Source: Aureobasidium sp. EXF-3400
Taxonomy: Eukaryota > Ascomycota > Dothideomycetes > Dothideales > Saccotheciaceae
NCBI GenBank assembly: GCA_024195585.1
Contig: SWBL01000212.1
Coordinates: 1 to 64,000, forward strand
Length of the DNA: 64,000 bases
Direction: 5' to 3'
Numbering within the stretch: the first letter of the stretch is position 1; every line of letters begins with the position of its first letter. Below, piece by piece: positions 44,601 through 56,205 of this stretch. Under the pieces are notes generated by a model. The model searched no databases. It saw nothing but the letters and a program-made list of their open reading frames with translations, and was not told where the DNA came from. The position numbers and the translations under genes were made by a program.

Positions 44601-47013
44601 CTGTACACGTGGGTCGTGCAGGAACAACTTCCCCTCCTGCTCACTTTGGAGACGAGGGATATGCATCCGCCGCTTATGCTCGTTCCAACGGAGCCTCTAC
44701 TCCTGGAGCCCACAAAACCCACGGTCAAACTCGTATGGAAGAGTATGACGTCGAGACAACGAAAGAAGATGCATTCATCGGAAAACACAGCCGCCACTTC
44801 AGCGGTAACTCTCATGGCATGTCTTCTCCGTTATACGACAGTGCTACTGGCAGAGGAATTGACACGATTCAATCCAAGGATGTGGTCGCGTTGATGGACC
44901 ACCTTACAGTCCGAGACGCGCATCGCAATGCAAGGGACACCGAAATTCTTGTCACGCTGGTGCGCAGTGCAGCGGAGATGCGCCATGAGTTCGAAGAAAT
45001 GAAGAGATTTATTGCCGAGCAGGACCGCAAGATCATGGAGAACACAGATCGGGATGCCGAGTACACGGTCAAGAAAGTACTCGGTGGTCCTAGACCTCAA
45101 CCAACTGCTCAACCTCGAACAGTCCATGGCACCTACAACGAGGAAGATCTTCCAACGAAACGCAAGAATGTCTTCAAGCGCGCACTCAAAGGGCTGAGCA
45201 AGAGAGGCTCAAACGACCTATCCAAAATCGAGGACATGTTGAATCAGATACTCGGAGATGTAGAGGATCTCAAGCTGACACAAGGCGATCGACCACCTAT
45301 GTCACTCCGTGGTAGTAGCTTTGACTCGTACGAGGATCGAGCCCATTACGGGCGTGACTCTGGATATGAACCTGAGGGACAAGCTGGTACTTCGTCAACT
45401 CCCAACCACTCTGGTCGTCTCTCTAATCCTTCAGGCAATGCATCATTTTCTTCTCCTAAGGAAAGTGCGACTTCTCCTCAGGAGAGGTACTTCCACTCTG
45501 GATACAATGGTCGTAGAGACTCGATCAATCGCGTCAGTACAGTCCAAGAAGAAGAGAGCAACGATGGTAGTTCTTTCTTGGAGCAGCATGAGACTCATGT
45601 CCTCGACAATCAGTTCGAGAACAATGAAAGGCTCTTGACTCCGACTCAGGAGTCATTCAATCGCAGATCAGGTTCTTTCGATTCTACTTCAACTTCGACT
45701 CCAGTGCAGCAACGGCAGAGTCTTTTCGACACGCAAGCTGGCGCTGGTACCCCAGATAAGCAGCGCAAGCAGTCTGTCTTCGGTATACCAAAGATTTCTC
45801 GTTGGTCCAAGACGACGACCTCCTCATATCCCGAGAATTCAGATGTTAATGGAAAACGTCGAAGCCAGCACACCAATGCCTCTAGCAGTGGCGAGAGTTT
45901 AGGATCGAATGGTGCGGGCTACTACGGCAATGGCTATGCGCTGCAGTCTGAAGATCGTCTTCGCTCTACCCAGTCACTGGTAAAAGACCAAGCGATCAGA
46001 GAGCATGCGCCTGACAACAGAAGCGTACGCAGCGGACTCAGTGATATGACCCGCACACCGTCACCGCTTATCCCTTCCGAGACAGGGTCTCAGCTTGATA
46101 ACATTCCTATCATCCTCCCGGACGATGACGAAGTAGACAATTTTGATGATCCCAAATACTCGGCTCATCGTGATTCTCTATTATTGCAGCACCCTCAGCC
46201 TCGACCAGGACCCACGCACCGCCACCAAACAAACCTGGAGAAAGAGGCCAGAACATACAGTGGGCCAGATCACTTTGAGACAGCAACAAGCAGTGATCTT
46301 TCTCAGCGCACTGTTGATAGCGACTTTGATCCTCTGCAATGGGGATCGAACCCTTCACTCTCTCTTGCGAGAACCAACAAACTTAGCGGAATTCCTGCTG
46401 GCAAGGACAACGGTCCTCTAGTCCCTGAGAGCAAACAGAAGCCTGCGCCCAGAGTCGAAGTCGAGCCGCCCAAGGAGCAAAGACAGCAGGCACCGCAGAA
46501 GCCTCGCCAGATGTACTATTCGACCCCGCTTGGCTCGGGACACTTACTCGAGCCCATTGAAGAAGTGAGATACTCATTGGAAACAGACCGTGGACTTGTG
46601 AGTATTCAAGTGCCGTTTCATTAATTGCTCTGACTGACACATATGTAATCAGCGTTCACCTGAGCCAACAGCTAGTCCCAGGGTAGTCACTCAGCTCAGT
46701 CCAACTCGTAAAATCACCGGGCCGAGACCGATGGGTTCATCGCGTGCGCCCAGCGGTGCTCAGGAGGAGGCCCAGCGGGAGCAGCTCTCTGGTACTGTAA
46801 GAAGGAAGCCAGTACCTTCAAGCAAGAGTTTTGGTTCGTGATTTTTGTTGTCTCTGACTTTTTCCTTTCATCTTCACATATTGAAAAAAGAGATATTACG
46901 GACGAACGGTGTCTGTTGCTGCGCCGTTGCTACAGACCAGGCGCGATGTGGCGTCTGGAGAACCGGCGATTAGCTCAGGCATCTCGGGAGTGTTGAAGCG
47001 AGGAAGGAGCTGA
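41630..47013 (+). CDS. very large low-complexity fungal protein, unknown function
   Basis: Exons 41630-46597, 46653-46837 and 46893-47013 give 1757 residues. The last intron uses a GTGATT donor so that FGS joins YYGRTVSVAAPLL and the frame closes at KRGRS. The N-terminal block ISRRTDHTSYSIPEDGTPITI...SQTSLLIEYFEATKG...RPSVRVKVTPSA looks like a conserved domain that I recall only from uncharacterised Pezizomycotina proteins. Most of the rest is Ser, Arg, Glu and Pro rich and disordered. Exceptions are two Gly/Ala hydrophobic stretches (AAAGIAGGILTAAAL near 444; VGASIAAGAFAADKVL near 945) and a charged, probably coiled-coil helix, MDHLTVRDAHRN...HEFEEMKRFIAEQDRKI (about 1090-1140), followed by SKIEDMLNQILGDVEDLK. 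It may be a scaffold; that is inference. Confidence 0.82.
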
Positions 47014-48417
47014 TTTGGAGGACAGATTCGTTTGATGACGATAGTGAGATCTTCTAAGAACACAGTAATGCGGAGGAATTCGAAACCAAGGATGCGGGAC
47101 CAACGACTTTACGATACAAGCAGGCATGCTAGCGACAGTGCCGACGCTGGCTAATCACAGAGGGATGAAGAGATGTAACGATTCTACTGTACCTTTGCTT
47201 TCACCAATTATACCACCACTGTCTTTCTCTCTCATCCCACAGACCGTTTGGTTTGTTCGTCTGGCTGTCCGTCCATGTGTCCGTATTCCCGTTCGTTCTC
47301 TTTGGTCATGATATTTCCTCGGGCCTTTGCCTCGCCCCTGCTCGTTCGAGGCTGCTGAGCGTCATACAAACCACTGGATGGCGTTGATCACCTCCCACCC
47401 ATCTGGCCGGATTTCAACTTCCAATCATTTACCATTACAACAATCTTGACTGACACAGGCTGATAAGTTTTGGCTTTCAATGGACCCTCATATTTGACCA
47501 ATTGGAAAGTCGCCCAGCAGGAATCTGTCTATTGCCGGCGACTGCAGGCACAAGCCGGTATTTACCAACGGACAATGGTCCGAGTGCGAATCTCCATGCC
47601 TCGCGGGTTCTCGAATGGCCCTTTTTCATTCTTCATTCCGTTATTTCCCTGAATCCAGTGCAGTACTTAGCAAGAAGTAGCGCAGCCACGTGCTCATGTC
47701 CGCGGAAGGAATGGTGCATTTGCAACTTTTGTGTGGAGGTTGTTGCTTTTCTTGAGTTTATGTTCGGAATAAGGTTGGGGTCACGACTCGTGGATTTTCG
47801 CAAGCCGTTGACATGATTCACGAGCACTGACATCGAATCATCTCTCAGATCTGTGCGATGGACCGACGGTATGTCACTCGAAAACTGCGAAATAGGTGGT
47901 CATTTTTACCAAATGCCAAGTGTGATGGCAAATTGTCTCTCGGGGCTTCTTCCGGGTTTGGGGCTTGTAGGGTTTCGTACTGACATCCTTGAGATGTGAG
48001 AAGCGAGAGAATGGGAAGGGAAGGCGCAAGTATGCAAGTATTCTTCGTCCAGAATTTGGATTGCGCCTTCCGCTTCCCTTGGTGTTTCGAATCTCGTCCT
48101 TCGAAAGCTTGTAGTCAGTTTTCTGACGTCGAGAGCAGTGAAGTATCTCATGGCTTGAGTTTAAATGTCAGATCTAGCAATTTTTAACGGGCACAGCGTT
48201 AAACCTTAACAGCCCTACACGACCTACTTTCAGGTACCACTGACTCTGAAACGAAGATCTGTCATACGTCGGCGCAGTCTCGATCGCCTTTATGTCTTGG
48301 TAGGAAAATAAAGGTGAAAATGGCAACGGGACAGCATATATTAACTGCAGGTCCCTTGGATGTTCTTCGTTTCTACCCCGTGTACGGACCGGTCGATCAG
48401 ATTTAATCTATTCAAAC
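47014..48417. other. intergenic region
   Basis: About 1.4 kb holding the 3' end of the large gene and the promoter of the receptor gene, with a TATATTAA near 48339. No convincing gene. Confidence 0.4.
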
Positions 48418-49624
48418 ATGGAGGGCAAGCAGCTATCTACTTTTGTCATTGCTCTGGTGAGCTTGATCGTTACCACTGTTGTCATTGCCGTCAGATGTGT
48501 TGTTCGTACATCCATCGGAGGCTTTGGTCTCGATGACTGGTCGATGGTCATCGGTCAGGTATGTTTACACTTTCAGTTATACATTATCAATCACTGACTG
48601 CAAGGCACAGGTCCTGTTCTTCGGCACTTGTGTTTGCGTCATGTACGGATGCAACACTGGTATCGGTGTCAGAGACGTCTGGTTGACCGCAAATCAACTT
48701 GTCAACGCCAGACACGCCATTCTCATGTTCCAGTGCTTCTACCTCACTTCTCTCATCTTCGTCAAGAGCAGCATTTGCTTTGCTCTGCTCCGCATTACGA
48801 CAAACAAGGGCATTCGCATGTTCCTTTACGTCATTATCTTCCTCTCCTTCTGCTGCGGCTTCGTTACTATGGTTGCCTGCTTGTCTCTCTGCGTTCCTGT
48901 CTCTGCTTCATGGACAGGTATCGGCAAATGCGTCGCACCCGTGGTAATAAAAAACGGTAAATACGAATCATTACGGTGTTTTAGAGATGGTGGGAAGAGG
49001 CTAACACAATCGCAGTTGCTATCTATACCACAGTTTCATCTATGGTCACGGATTTCTCATGTTCCATTCTTCCGTTCGTCATTCTCTGGAACCTACAGAT
49101 GGACAAGAAGCTCAAGTTCACTATTGCTGCTATCTTGAGTCTCGGTTTCCTGTAAGTGTTCACTTTGGGAACTCTATGTGCGAAAATTGTACTAACAAAA
49201 ACCTTACAGTGCAAGTGCCGCAACAGTCGTTCGCGCCTTCTACTTTAACCGCTTCCTTGCTCCCGTCGACTACGTCTGGGGCTTCTCGGATCTCATGATT
49301 TGGTCGATCATCGAAGACCTCATCGCCATCACTATCGGTAGTGTACCCAGCTTGAAGCCTCTGTTCGTAAAGTTCAAGTGGATGGCATCCACCTCTTCCC
49401 ACCGCCGCACCAAGAAGGCCGGCGAGTACCAGAACTGCGAGTCCTACAACATGCACTCTCAGAGCAAGAACAAGAACCAGACCAGAATCATCACCACTGC
49501 TGCTGAAGAGAGCGACAGCTTGAAGGATTTGGTCAGGGATGAGGGTATCACCATCAGTCAAGAGTTCAGACACGAGGAAGAGTACGAGTACCATGACAGA
49601 AAGCCTGTGGTGCTTTCTGTTTAA
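48418..49624 (+). CDS. PTH11-like seven-helix membrane protein (fungal rhodopsin-fold domain)
   Basis: Four exons, 48418-48558, 48611-48956, 49016-49151 and 49210-49624, give 345 residues. About seven hydrophobic helices are visible. The motifs RTSIGGFGLDDWSMVIGQ after helix 1, the YGCNTGIG-type loop, FVKSSICFALLRI, and the later SDLMIWSIIEDLIAITIGSVPSLKPL fit the large family of fungal PTH11-related integral membrane proteins, some of which act as G-protein-coupled receptors for surface cues. There is no N-terminal CFEM domain. The C-terminal tail of about 90 residues is polar and basic, then acidic, and should be cytosolic. The ligand is unknown. Confidence 0.88.
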
Positions 49625-49818
49625 GGTTGCTCTTGATGTTTGATTGGATAGATGGATTACAGTACATAGATCGGATTCTGGTTTACGATCGCTTATATCA
49701 TGGAAAATTTCTTTTGTTTGACTAGAGTCAGCATAATTCACATTGTCACAACCAATATGGTGCAAGTAGAGACATTGATAGTAGTGCCTTTAGATTCCAA
49801 ATTTCACCACCGAGATAA

Positions 49819-51726
49819 CTAACCGATAGAGCCGACGCTACCTGATGGACTTCCAGAGCGGCCACCATTTCCACCTTGGTCATACCCATCCTTAGCTCTG
49901 TCATTTTGCTTGCCTTTGTAATCGTTGCTCTTGTTTTTGCCTTTGTAACCGTTGTCCTTGTTTTTGCCCTTATAGTCATTATCCTTGTTTTTGCCCTTAT
50001 AATCGCTGTTTTTGGGTTTGCCATCATTCTTCCATTTGTCTTTGCCATCGTTCTGGTACTTGCTGTTGCCATTCTTGTTGTAATTAGTTTCTCCCTGGTT
50101 ATCAGCTCTACCTCGATCATTGCCTCTGCCATCTCGATGACCTTCGGGCTCGACATACTGGCGAGTAGTGTCATCATGTTGGTGAGTGGGTCTAGGTTCG
50201 TCGAATCTTGCTCGCTTTGGAGAAGAATCGACTCCAGTGTCGAACCTGCGATCGTATCGAGTGAAAGGGGCGTCAGCCATCACGGTGTCGCCCCATGCAC
50301 GCTTTCGAGGTGAGAATGGTGAGGTAGGAGTGAGGAATTTGTTGGTGACGGGAGTGGGCGCTTTCCAATCCATAGGCGAGCCGAGGAGCTCTGCATGCCG
50401 TTTGAACACTGCCTCCTGGAGTCTGAGTTTTGTGGATGCCTCGGCGAATTTCTGTTGTTCGGCATCCAAAGCCTGACGTTGTTTATCCATTTCCAACATC
50501 GCGTCATACTCGAGATCAAGGTCTCGTGTAGTGATACCGGCCTTGAGTTCAGTGAACTGATGGAAGATGGGGTTAGAATGGGCTGCTTGGAGTAGGTAGA
50601 GCGGGGTCAAGTCGCCCTCTTCGATGCGGGAACGTCTCCATTCAAAGGAGAAGTCAGAATGCGAACAGCTAGATGCCAGAAAGACGGCATGCTCGGGCTG
50701 GTCGCGAGGATATCCGCTACGAGTTGACACGTTGACGGTCTGGAATTCGGGTGTTATGATGAGAGCGTTACCTCTGCATCCCGCATGCGCGCAGTAGATG
50801 TTGAAACCTGCCTCGAGTCTATGGATGGCAAAGAAGATGCGGAAGAAATTCACGCCTTCGGAGAGGTGGTACATCTTCATCGCTTTGACAGTTTCGGTGA
50901 GGTCCTTACCCCATAGCATGCAATCATCTCCTTGTTCCCACGCCAGAACGCCATCCATGATGTGGACAAGTTCGTGAGGTCTGACAGGGACGACGTCCTG
51001 GGTTTCTTTTCGACTGGTAGCATTCACGAGATTGGCGATGAAACTATTTGTGGCTTGCTGACTCTGATCAAGCGCCTCTCTTCGTCTCTTGAATGTCGAA
51101 ATCGTATTACTCATGTTCTGGCTAGGTTCGTCCTTCTTGACAATCGGATCTGACTGGCGTGCAGGCAGAGAAGCGAGCATCTCGCGGATGCGGGGCTCTT
51201 CGCGTCGAACACAGTCTTGGAAGACGTGGCCGGGGCGTTGACAAAAGAGACACTTCTGGTCCGGATAAGGGTTGCAGCAATTCTTGCTCACATGGCCCTT
51301 GTACCCGCACCTGTCGCAGCAGTTGTCCTTGATCTCTGGCATAACCATCACTTCGACTTGCGAGTTGGTGTTCTGACAGCCGGCGGTGGAGTGGAGGCCC
51401 GAGTTGCACCACTTGCACCACAAGGCCTCGAGTTGTGGCGGAGCTACTTGCCAGGGAGCAGCCATAACAAATCCACTGGAATTTCCAGTGCTCGTCTCTT
51501 GCTTCTTTGAGCAATATGCTGACCAATGGTCTTTGCTACCACAGAAGTCGCAATGCCTGCCATTGTTTTGCTGATTTTGATTGTTTTGATTGTTTTGATT
51601 GCCATTGCTATTGCCATTGCCGTTGTTCTTGTTCTTCTCGCTCGCCTTTGTGCGGCATTCATGAACCCAGTGACCCTGCTTGCCACAGTAGGTGCAGACC
51701 CTGATTTTGGTTTTCTTGGGAGGCAT
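49819..51726 (-). CDS. five-CCHC zinc-knuckle protein with KGKNKDN repeats
   Basis: Single-exon 635-residue protein. Five complete CX2CX4HX4C knuckles lie at residues 11-24, 59-72, 104-117, 137-150 and 159-172; the first two are separated by an Asn/Gln run. A middle domain (about 235-395), with VRPHELVHIMDGVLAWEQGDD and FFRIFFAIHRLEAGFNIYC, looks globular but is unknown to me. A helical, Gln/Glu-rich coiled coil follows (ALDAEQQKFAEASTKLRLQ). The C-terminus is basic and disordered, with four near-identical nine-residue units of type DYKGKNKDN at 575-610. The layout suggests single-stranded nucleic acid binding. No protease, reverse transcriptase or repeat is adjacent, so a retroelement Gag origin is not supported. 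Confidence 0.8.
   Translation of the reverse strand: MPPKKTKIRVCTYCGKQGHWVHECRTKASEKNKNNGNGNSNGNQNNQNNQNQQNNGRHCDFCGSKDHWSAYCSKKQETSTGNSSGFVMAAPWQVAPPQLEALWCKWCNSGLHSTAGCQNTNSQVEVMVMPEIKDNCCDRCGYKGHVSKNCCNPYPDQKCLFCQRPGHVFQDCVRREEPRIREMLASLPARQSDPIVKKDEPSQNMSNTISTFKRRREALDQSQQATNSFIANLVNATSRKETQDVVPVRPHELVHIMDGVLAWEQGDDCMLWGKDLTETVKAMKMYHLSEGVNFFRIFFAIHRLEAGFNIYCAHAGCRGNALIITPEFQTVNVSTRSGYPRDQPEHAVFLASSCSHSDFSFEWRRSRIEEGDLTPLYLLQAAHSNPIFHQFTELKAGITTRDLDLEYDAMLEMDKQRQALDAEQQKFAEASTKLRLQEAVFKRHAELLGSPMDWKAPTPVTNKFLTPTSPFSPRKRAWGDTVMADAPFTRYDRRFDTGVDSSPKRARFDEPRPTHQHDDTTRQYVEPEGHRDGRGNDRGRADNQGETNYNKNGNSKYQNDGKDKWKNDGKPKNSDYKGKNKDNDYKGKNKDNGYKGKNKSNDYKGKQNDRAKDGYDQGGNGGRSGSPSGSVGSIG
49897..50004 (-). 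repeat. 27-base tandem coding repeat, four units
   Basis: Encodes the DYKGKNKDN-type units of the zinc-knuckle protein; the units differ by a few bases only, so the array is recent or homogenised. Confidence 0.8.
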
Positions 51727-52470
51727 TGTAATTGTTGTGATATAGCGAATAAGCGTAAGATGAACGTGTGTACCGTAGCTGGGTGTGATCGAAGCTAAAG
51801 GTCTCGAATAGTAATATCGATTACTGAATGCTTTTCAGTACTGAATGATCTGCCAGCAGACAAGGAATAAGACGAGGGAGATATATCGTGCAATAAAACG
51901 AACATCATTCGTGGTATAGCCTGCACATTGTAGTTAATATACAGGGTGCCTGGCATTTGACCCAACGACAAAGAAATGCCACATCATTGCATTTGGACAA
52001 AGGATATATTTGCTCAATGAGTAGAGAAGTTCAATGGCGCAACTACCGTGACGAGGCGATCTCGTGTCTTTGTCTTTGGGTTACGAATCCGGTCAACGTG
52101 TTCTATCATTGCTGCCGCGAAAGAAGAACAATGAAGCCAGTGTTCGAAAACAGAGAAGCAAGGTTGATGGAGACGTCGTGATGCTGCTAGGCCGACAGCG
52201 GAGCACAAAGACAAAGACGACGCGCTCTAGCCTCGATGAGGCGCTAGCGGCCTAAAATTACTCTTATTTTACATAATAAAAAACACCTTGGCGCGCAAAC
52301 TCCAGATTTGCTCCACGTTTTGGCATTTTTTCTCCAACCTCTCCCTTTGCGATCCGGTCATGATCCTAACGTATTCTTCTTGTGGTTTTCTTTTCTTCCT
52401 ATATCCTTCTTTAGCGTAGCGACTGTATCTCGTTCCCTACACCACAAATTCACGCGCGCAACTGATCAAG
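51727..52470. other. divergent promoter region
   Basis: About 740 bases between the zinc-knuckle and asparaginase genes. A stable hairpin-like dyad centred on GCCTCGATGAGGC lies at 52223-52248. No gene seen. Confidence 0.4.
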
Positions 52471-54128
52471 ATGGAGGTGCCTGAGACAAGAGTTCTGATC
52501 ATAATTACGGGAGGTACGATATGCATGCAACCTTCCGAAAATGGTCTTGTGCCGGTATGTGATGTTGACTATGATGAACTGGAATACCTGAGTAATTTTT
52601 TTTTGTAGGGAAAGGGCTTCCTGAAGAACGGCCTCGCGCCCAGACCATCTTTCAATGATGGCTCGTACCCTGAACCACTCGAGATTGTGACGGATCAGAA
52701 AGGCACTCGCAAAGCTGTACAAAGTTTGCGCACTCCTCCCAGCACCTACGGTCGGCAGGTCCGATACAGTGTTTTGGAGTTTGATCACTTGCTTGATAGC
52801 AGCAGTATCGATGCAGAAGGTTGGGATCAGATCGCTAGAACCGTCGAGCGAAACTACCAGCTATACGATGGCTTCGTTGTCTTGCACGGAACCGACTCGC
52901 TGGCTTATACCAGCAGTGCTCTCAGTTTTATGCTCCAGAACCTAGGAAAGCCTGTCATTCTTACTGGATCACAAGCGCCAATGATGCAGCTGCAGAACGA
53001 TGCCCAGGACAACCTGCTGGGCGCTCTTGTCATTGCAGGACATTTCATGATCCCGGAAGTTTGCTTGTTCTTCAACTTCAAGCTCTTCAGAGGAAACCGC
53101 GCCACTAAGGTATCAACCGACGACTTCAACGGATTTGCCAGCCCGAACATGCCACCTCTTGCTACTATCAGCAGTTTGAGAACAAACGTCGACTGGGACC
53201 TCATCTACAGACCAAGGATTGTGAACCCCTTCCGAGTGCACTCGAACCTGGATACTGCCCATGTTGCTTGCTTGCGTGTCTTCCCGGGTATCAAGCCAGA
53301 GATGGTGGATCTATTCCTGCGTACTGATGGGCTCAAGGGCTTGGTACTCGAGACTTTCGGCGCTGGTAATACCCCTGGAGGACCGGATTCGCCTATGACT
53401 AGGGTTCTGGCCGACGCCGTCAAGCGTGGCATTGTCATCGTCAACGTGACACAGTGTCTCAGCGGCAGCGTCAGCCCGCTCTACGCTCCAGCAACTTATC
53501 TTGGTCGTGTTGGTGTGGTTTTCGGTCAAGATATGACTACAGAAGCCGCTTTGACAAAACTTTCATACCTCCTCTCATTGCCTGATTCGACCCCTCAGGA
53601 TGTGGCTAAACAGATGCACAACTCACTCAGAGGTGAACTGACAGAAAGAGGACGAACACACTTCCAACATCCCACGAGCGGCACCTTGACTCCTGAAATC
53701 TCGAGCTTGACTGCGCTGGGCTATGCTATCCAAGATGGAGATGCTCTGAGCGTGAGAGATGTCGTCAGAGGTGAGAACCGCTGGCTCCTGAATGACGTGG
53801 ACTACTCAGGAAACACACCTGTCGTAAGTTATGGCCAGAAATCATACAGTATTCCAACTAACCATGGTTATAGCACCTTGCGGCGATGGGACCCAACGTC
53901 GACGTGTTGAAAGAGATGCTCAATCTTGGCGCTAGCGTCCATTTGCGCAACCGCAATGGGCGTACGCCTCTCTTTGTTGCTGCGCACGCAGGCCTTCCCA
54001 ACCACGTCGAGGCTCTCAGGGAAGCGGGTGCACATTTGCACTCTGACGAGCTGGATACAGCCAAGATATTCGCAAAGTCTGACCCTCATCCAGATGTGTG
54101 GAAGCTTTCCGGTGTTGATGAGCTGTGA
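52471..54128 (+). CDS. type I L-asparaginase with C-terminal ankyrin repeats
   Basis: Converts asparagine to aspartate and ammonia. Three exons, 52471-52554, 52609-53823 and 53874-54128, give 517 residues. The first intron leaves MEVPETRVLIIITGGTICMQPSENGLVP in its own 28-codon exon. Catalytic motifs are TGGTI (nucleophilic Thr16 by analogy with bacterial enzymes) and LHGTDS (Thr123, Asp124); GSQAPM and LLGALVIAG are conserved blocks of the family. From about residue 400 the sequence reads as ankyrin repeats: NDVDYSGNTPVHLAAMGPNV and NRNGRTPLFVAAHAG. There is no signal peptide, so it is probably cytosolic. The asparaginase-ankyrin arrangement is known in eukaryotic enzymes such as mammalian 60-kDa lysophospholipase/ASPG. 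Confidence 0.92.
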
Positions 54129-55596
54129 ACTTCAAACTCGACATTTGAATAAGGGAAAGCATTATTTTGTCGGCACGCTCAAGGAGACCACGAAATCGAA
54201 TTGGAGATTCTCGCAACAATTGGACACTTATTTGTTCCATTCAGTTGCTTACAGCCCTAGAGTTGCACCGGCTCAAGGAACATGGTTTACCGCTCAGATC
54301 ATAAGCAGATTGCTGTCCAAGCAGGGTCTGTCCCAGTCGTGAGAAGGAAGATCACCATCGCAGATCCGAAATCACTCCTGAATACTGTTTCGGACAGACG
54401 ACTCCTCCAACTCGACATGCAACGACCCCGCATTGGAATATCTCCAGTCAATAACGAGCACGGAATAAGGACAGTATTCACCTTACACCAATGAGGGTCT
54501 AAATATATAAAAATGCCACTAATTAGCGGACATAATCAACCTTTTTTCTTAGGACATCCGCTCATGCTATTCTTAGTCGAAAATACTTCTCATCCGCATA
54601 AGCGTGATTAGCCGACATTTTTTACTTGCATATATCGAGTTAAGAACATGTTATTGCAGGTCGTCAGATGCGTGCATGTGCCGCTCGGCGAAGGATGCGG
54701 AACCCCGCTTGTTTGTTCATCAACCTCAATTCTCATCACCACTTCACCTCGTAGGGATAATCCTGGGTTCCTTCCTTCTGAACGATTTTGGACATAAGCT
54801 GCCAAGATCTGACATCAAGCATTGAAAGTACGGTAAGGGTATAATCAGTCTTGACGTCTCGAAATTATGTGTTCGCTGTTCAAGGTAACGGAAGGAGAAA
54901 TATGATTTTAGCCGCCGCCAGATAAACCAACACATGCACTTAATCTACTAATCGATAGCACACCGAGCATCTAGCCCCATCTGCAAGATTCTAACGAGCC
55001 GCGTGAAGGTCAAATATCTCATCAGCGCTTATTCGTACGGCAAATTCGGCAAGAGAAGCCACCAACATGACAAGCGTGGGAATTCACGGTGTAACTACAG
55101 TAGAGCCATGCAAATTCTCCGAGAAGCTATTCCGGATCTTCGTAATCGTGAGATGGAAGGGATGTCGCCAGGTATTCCTTGTACAGACGCTTGCCGCGTG
55201 GTGTAATGCATGGCGGCGCTTCGCATCTTTTCACCATCCTTCCCGTCTTTGTCTTGCATGACATATGCATGTATCTGCGCCAGGATGGTAAGTTTAGCAG
55301 CAACCTTCTTCTCTGCTCATCTCACGTACGTACCAACAAGTTCTCGTTCTGGATGCAGTAGCGGCAAGAGTTGGAGACACTCGTATATATATCAGCTTGT
55401 TCTGTGCTCCCATTTCGGTTCCAGTTTATCACATTTGGATATCTCAGAAGCAATCTCGACTGTTCTTGGTCAATTGGTGGCAGCACAGTATTCATTGGCT
55501 TTTGTCTTTTCTGATCTTGCATCAATATCACTACACCTTTGTAGCCTGGTTGCCGACTCTTGTTCACCTATCGATCGACTTCTACGCATATTCAAA
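54129..55596. other. intergenic region
   Basis: About 1.47 kb between the asparaginase gene and the DUF3455 gene. An open frame runs into the DUF3455 start from 55210 but precedes the signal peptide and is treated as 5' leader. Confidence 0.4.
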
Positions 55597-56205
55597 ATGT
55601 CTTCCAACATTGCTCGGCTGCTCTTGGCTTTCTTCTTGTCTGCAATGGCAATGGCCATGCCGACTCCAAGCACAACTTCAGCCCAAAACACCGTACCTCT
55701 CAATGGCCTACCAGCACCTGGTGCTCTTACCCTCAAGTACATCACCCTCGGCGTGGGCACTCAAAATTACAGCTGCACTGCCAAAGGTGCTACACCCGTA
55801 GCCATTGGAGCAGTCGCCGACCTCTACGACGCAAGCCTACTCTTGTCGCCTGCAAAGTCTTCGTTGATCCCATCCTTCGCTGCTGTAGCTTACAGCACAC
55901 ATACTTGGTTCAACCTACCTACTATAGGACACCATTTCTTCAGCGCAGCAGGTGTGCCTACATTCGATCTCGAGAGCCGTGGCTACTTGAGTGCGAAGAA
56001 GGCGGGAGATGTGCTTGCGCCAACGAGCTCTATCCAACCCAGTATCGACTGGCTGTTTTTACAAGACGATGGAAGAGGTGTTAGCAAGAATCTTCAGGCA
56101 GTGTACAGAGTTGAGACTGCAGGTGGTGTTGCACCCGCTACTTGCAGCAGTGCTGGAGTGATCAAAGTTCCTTATGCGGCTGAATACTGGTTCTACGACG
56201 ATTAG
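55597..56205 (+). CDS. secreted DUF3455 family protein
   Basis: Single-exon protein of 202 residues with a signal peptide (MSSNIARLLLAFFLSAMAMA, cleavage near AMA/MPTPS). The mature part matches the DUF3455 pattern: LPAPGALTLKYITLGVGTQNYSCTA, GAVADLYDAS, HTWFNLPTIGHHFFSAAGVPTFDL, SIDWLFLQDDGRGVSKNLQAVYRVETAGG and a terminal AEYWFYDD. Family members are secreted or cell-surface proteins common in fungi and some bacteria; their function is unknown and the frequent label malate dehydrogenase is not supported by sequence. The ATG directly before the signal peptide is chosen over longer in-frame starts. Confidence 0.9.
   Translation: MSSNIARLLLAFFLSAMAMAMPTPSTTSAQNTVPLNGLPAPGALTLKYITLGVGTQNYSCTAKGATPVAIGAVADLYDASLLLSPAKSSLIPSFAAVAYSTHTWFNLPTIGHHFFSAAGVPTFDLESRGYLSAKKAGDVLAPTSSIQPSIDWLFLQDDGRGVSKNLQAVYRVETAGGVAPATCSSAGVIKVPYAAEYWFYDD

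Noticed and set aside
49876..50313. 145-codon hydrophobic plus-strand ORF resembling a membrane protein
   Set aside because: Antisense of the Lys/Asn-rich repeat of the zinc-knuckle protein; AAC/AAG codons read backwards give Val/Leu/Phe.
53886..54128. Separate small ankyrin gene
   Set aside because: It is the last exon of the asparaginase gene, joined by an intron with a GTAAGT donor and in frame.
55210..55596. In-frame N-terminal extension of the DUF3455 protein
   Set aside because: It would bury the clear signal peptide starting at 55597; composition is not that of a folded domain.
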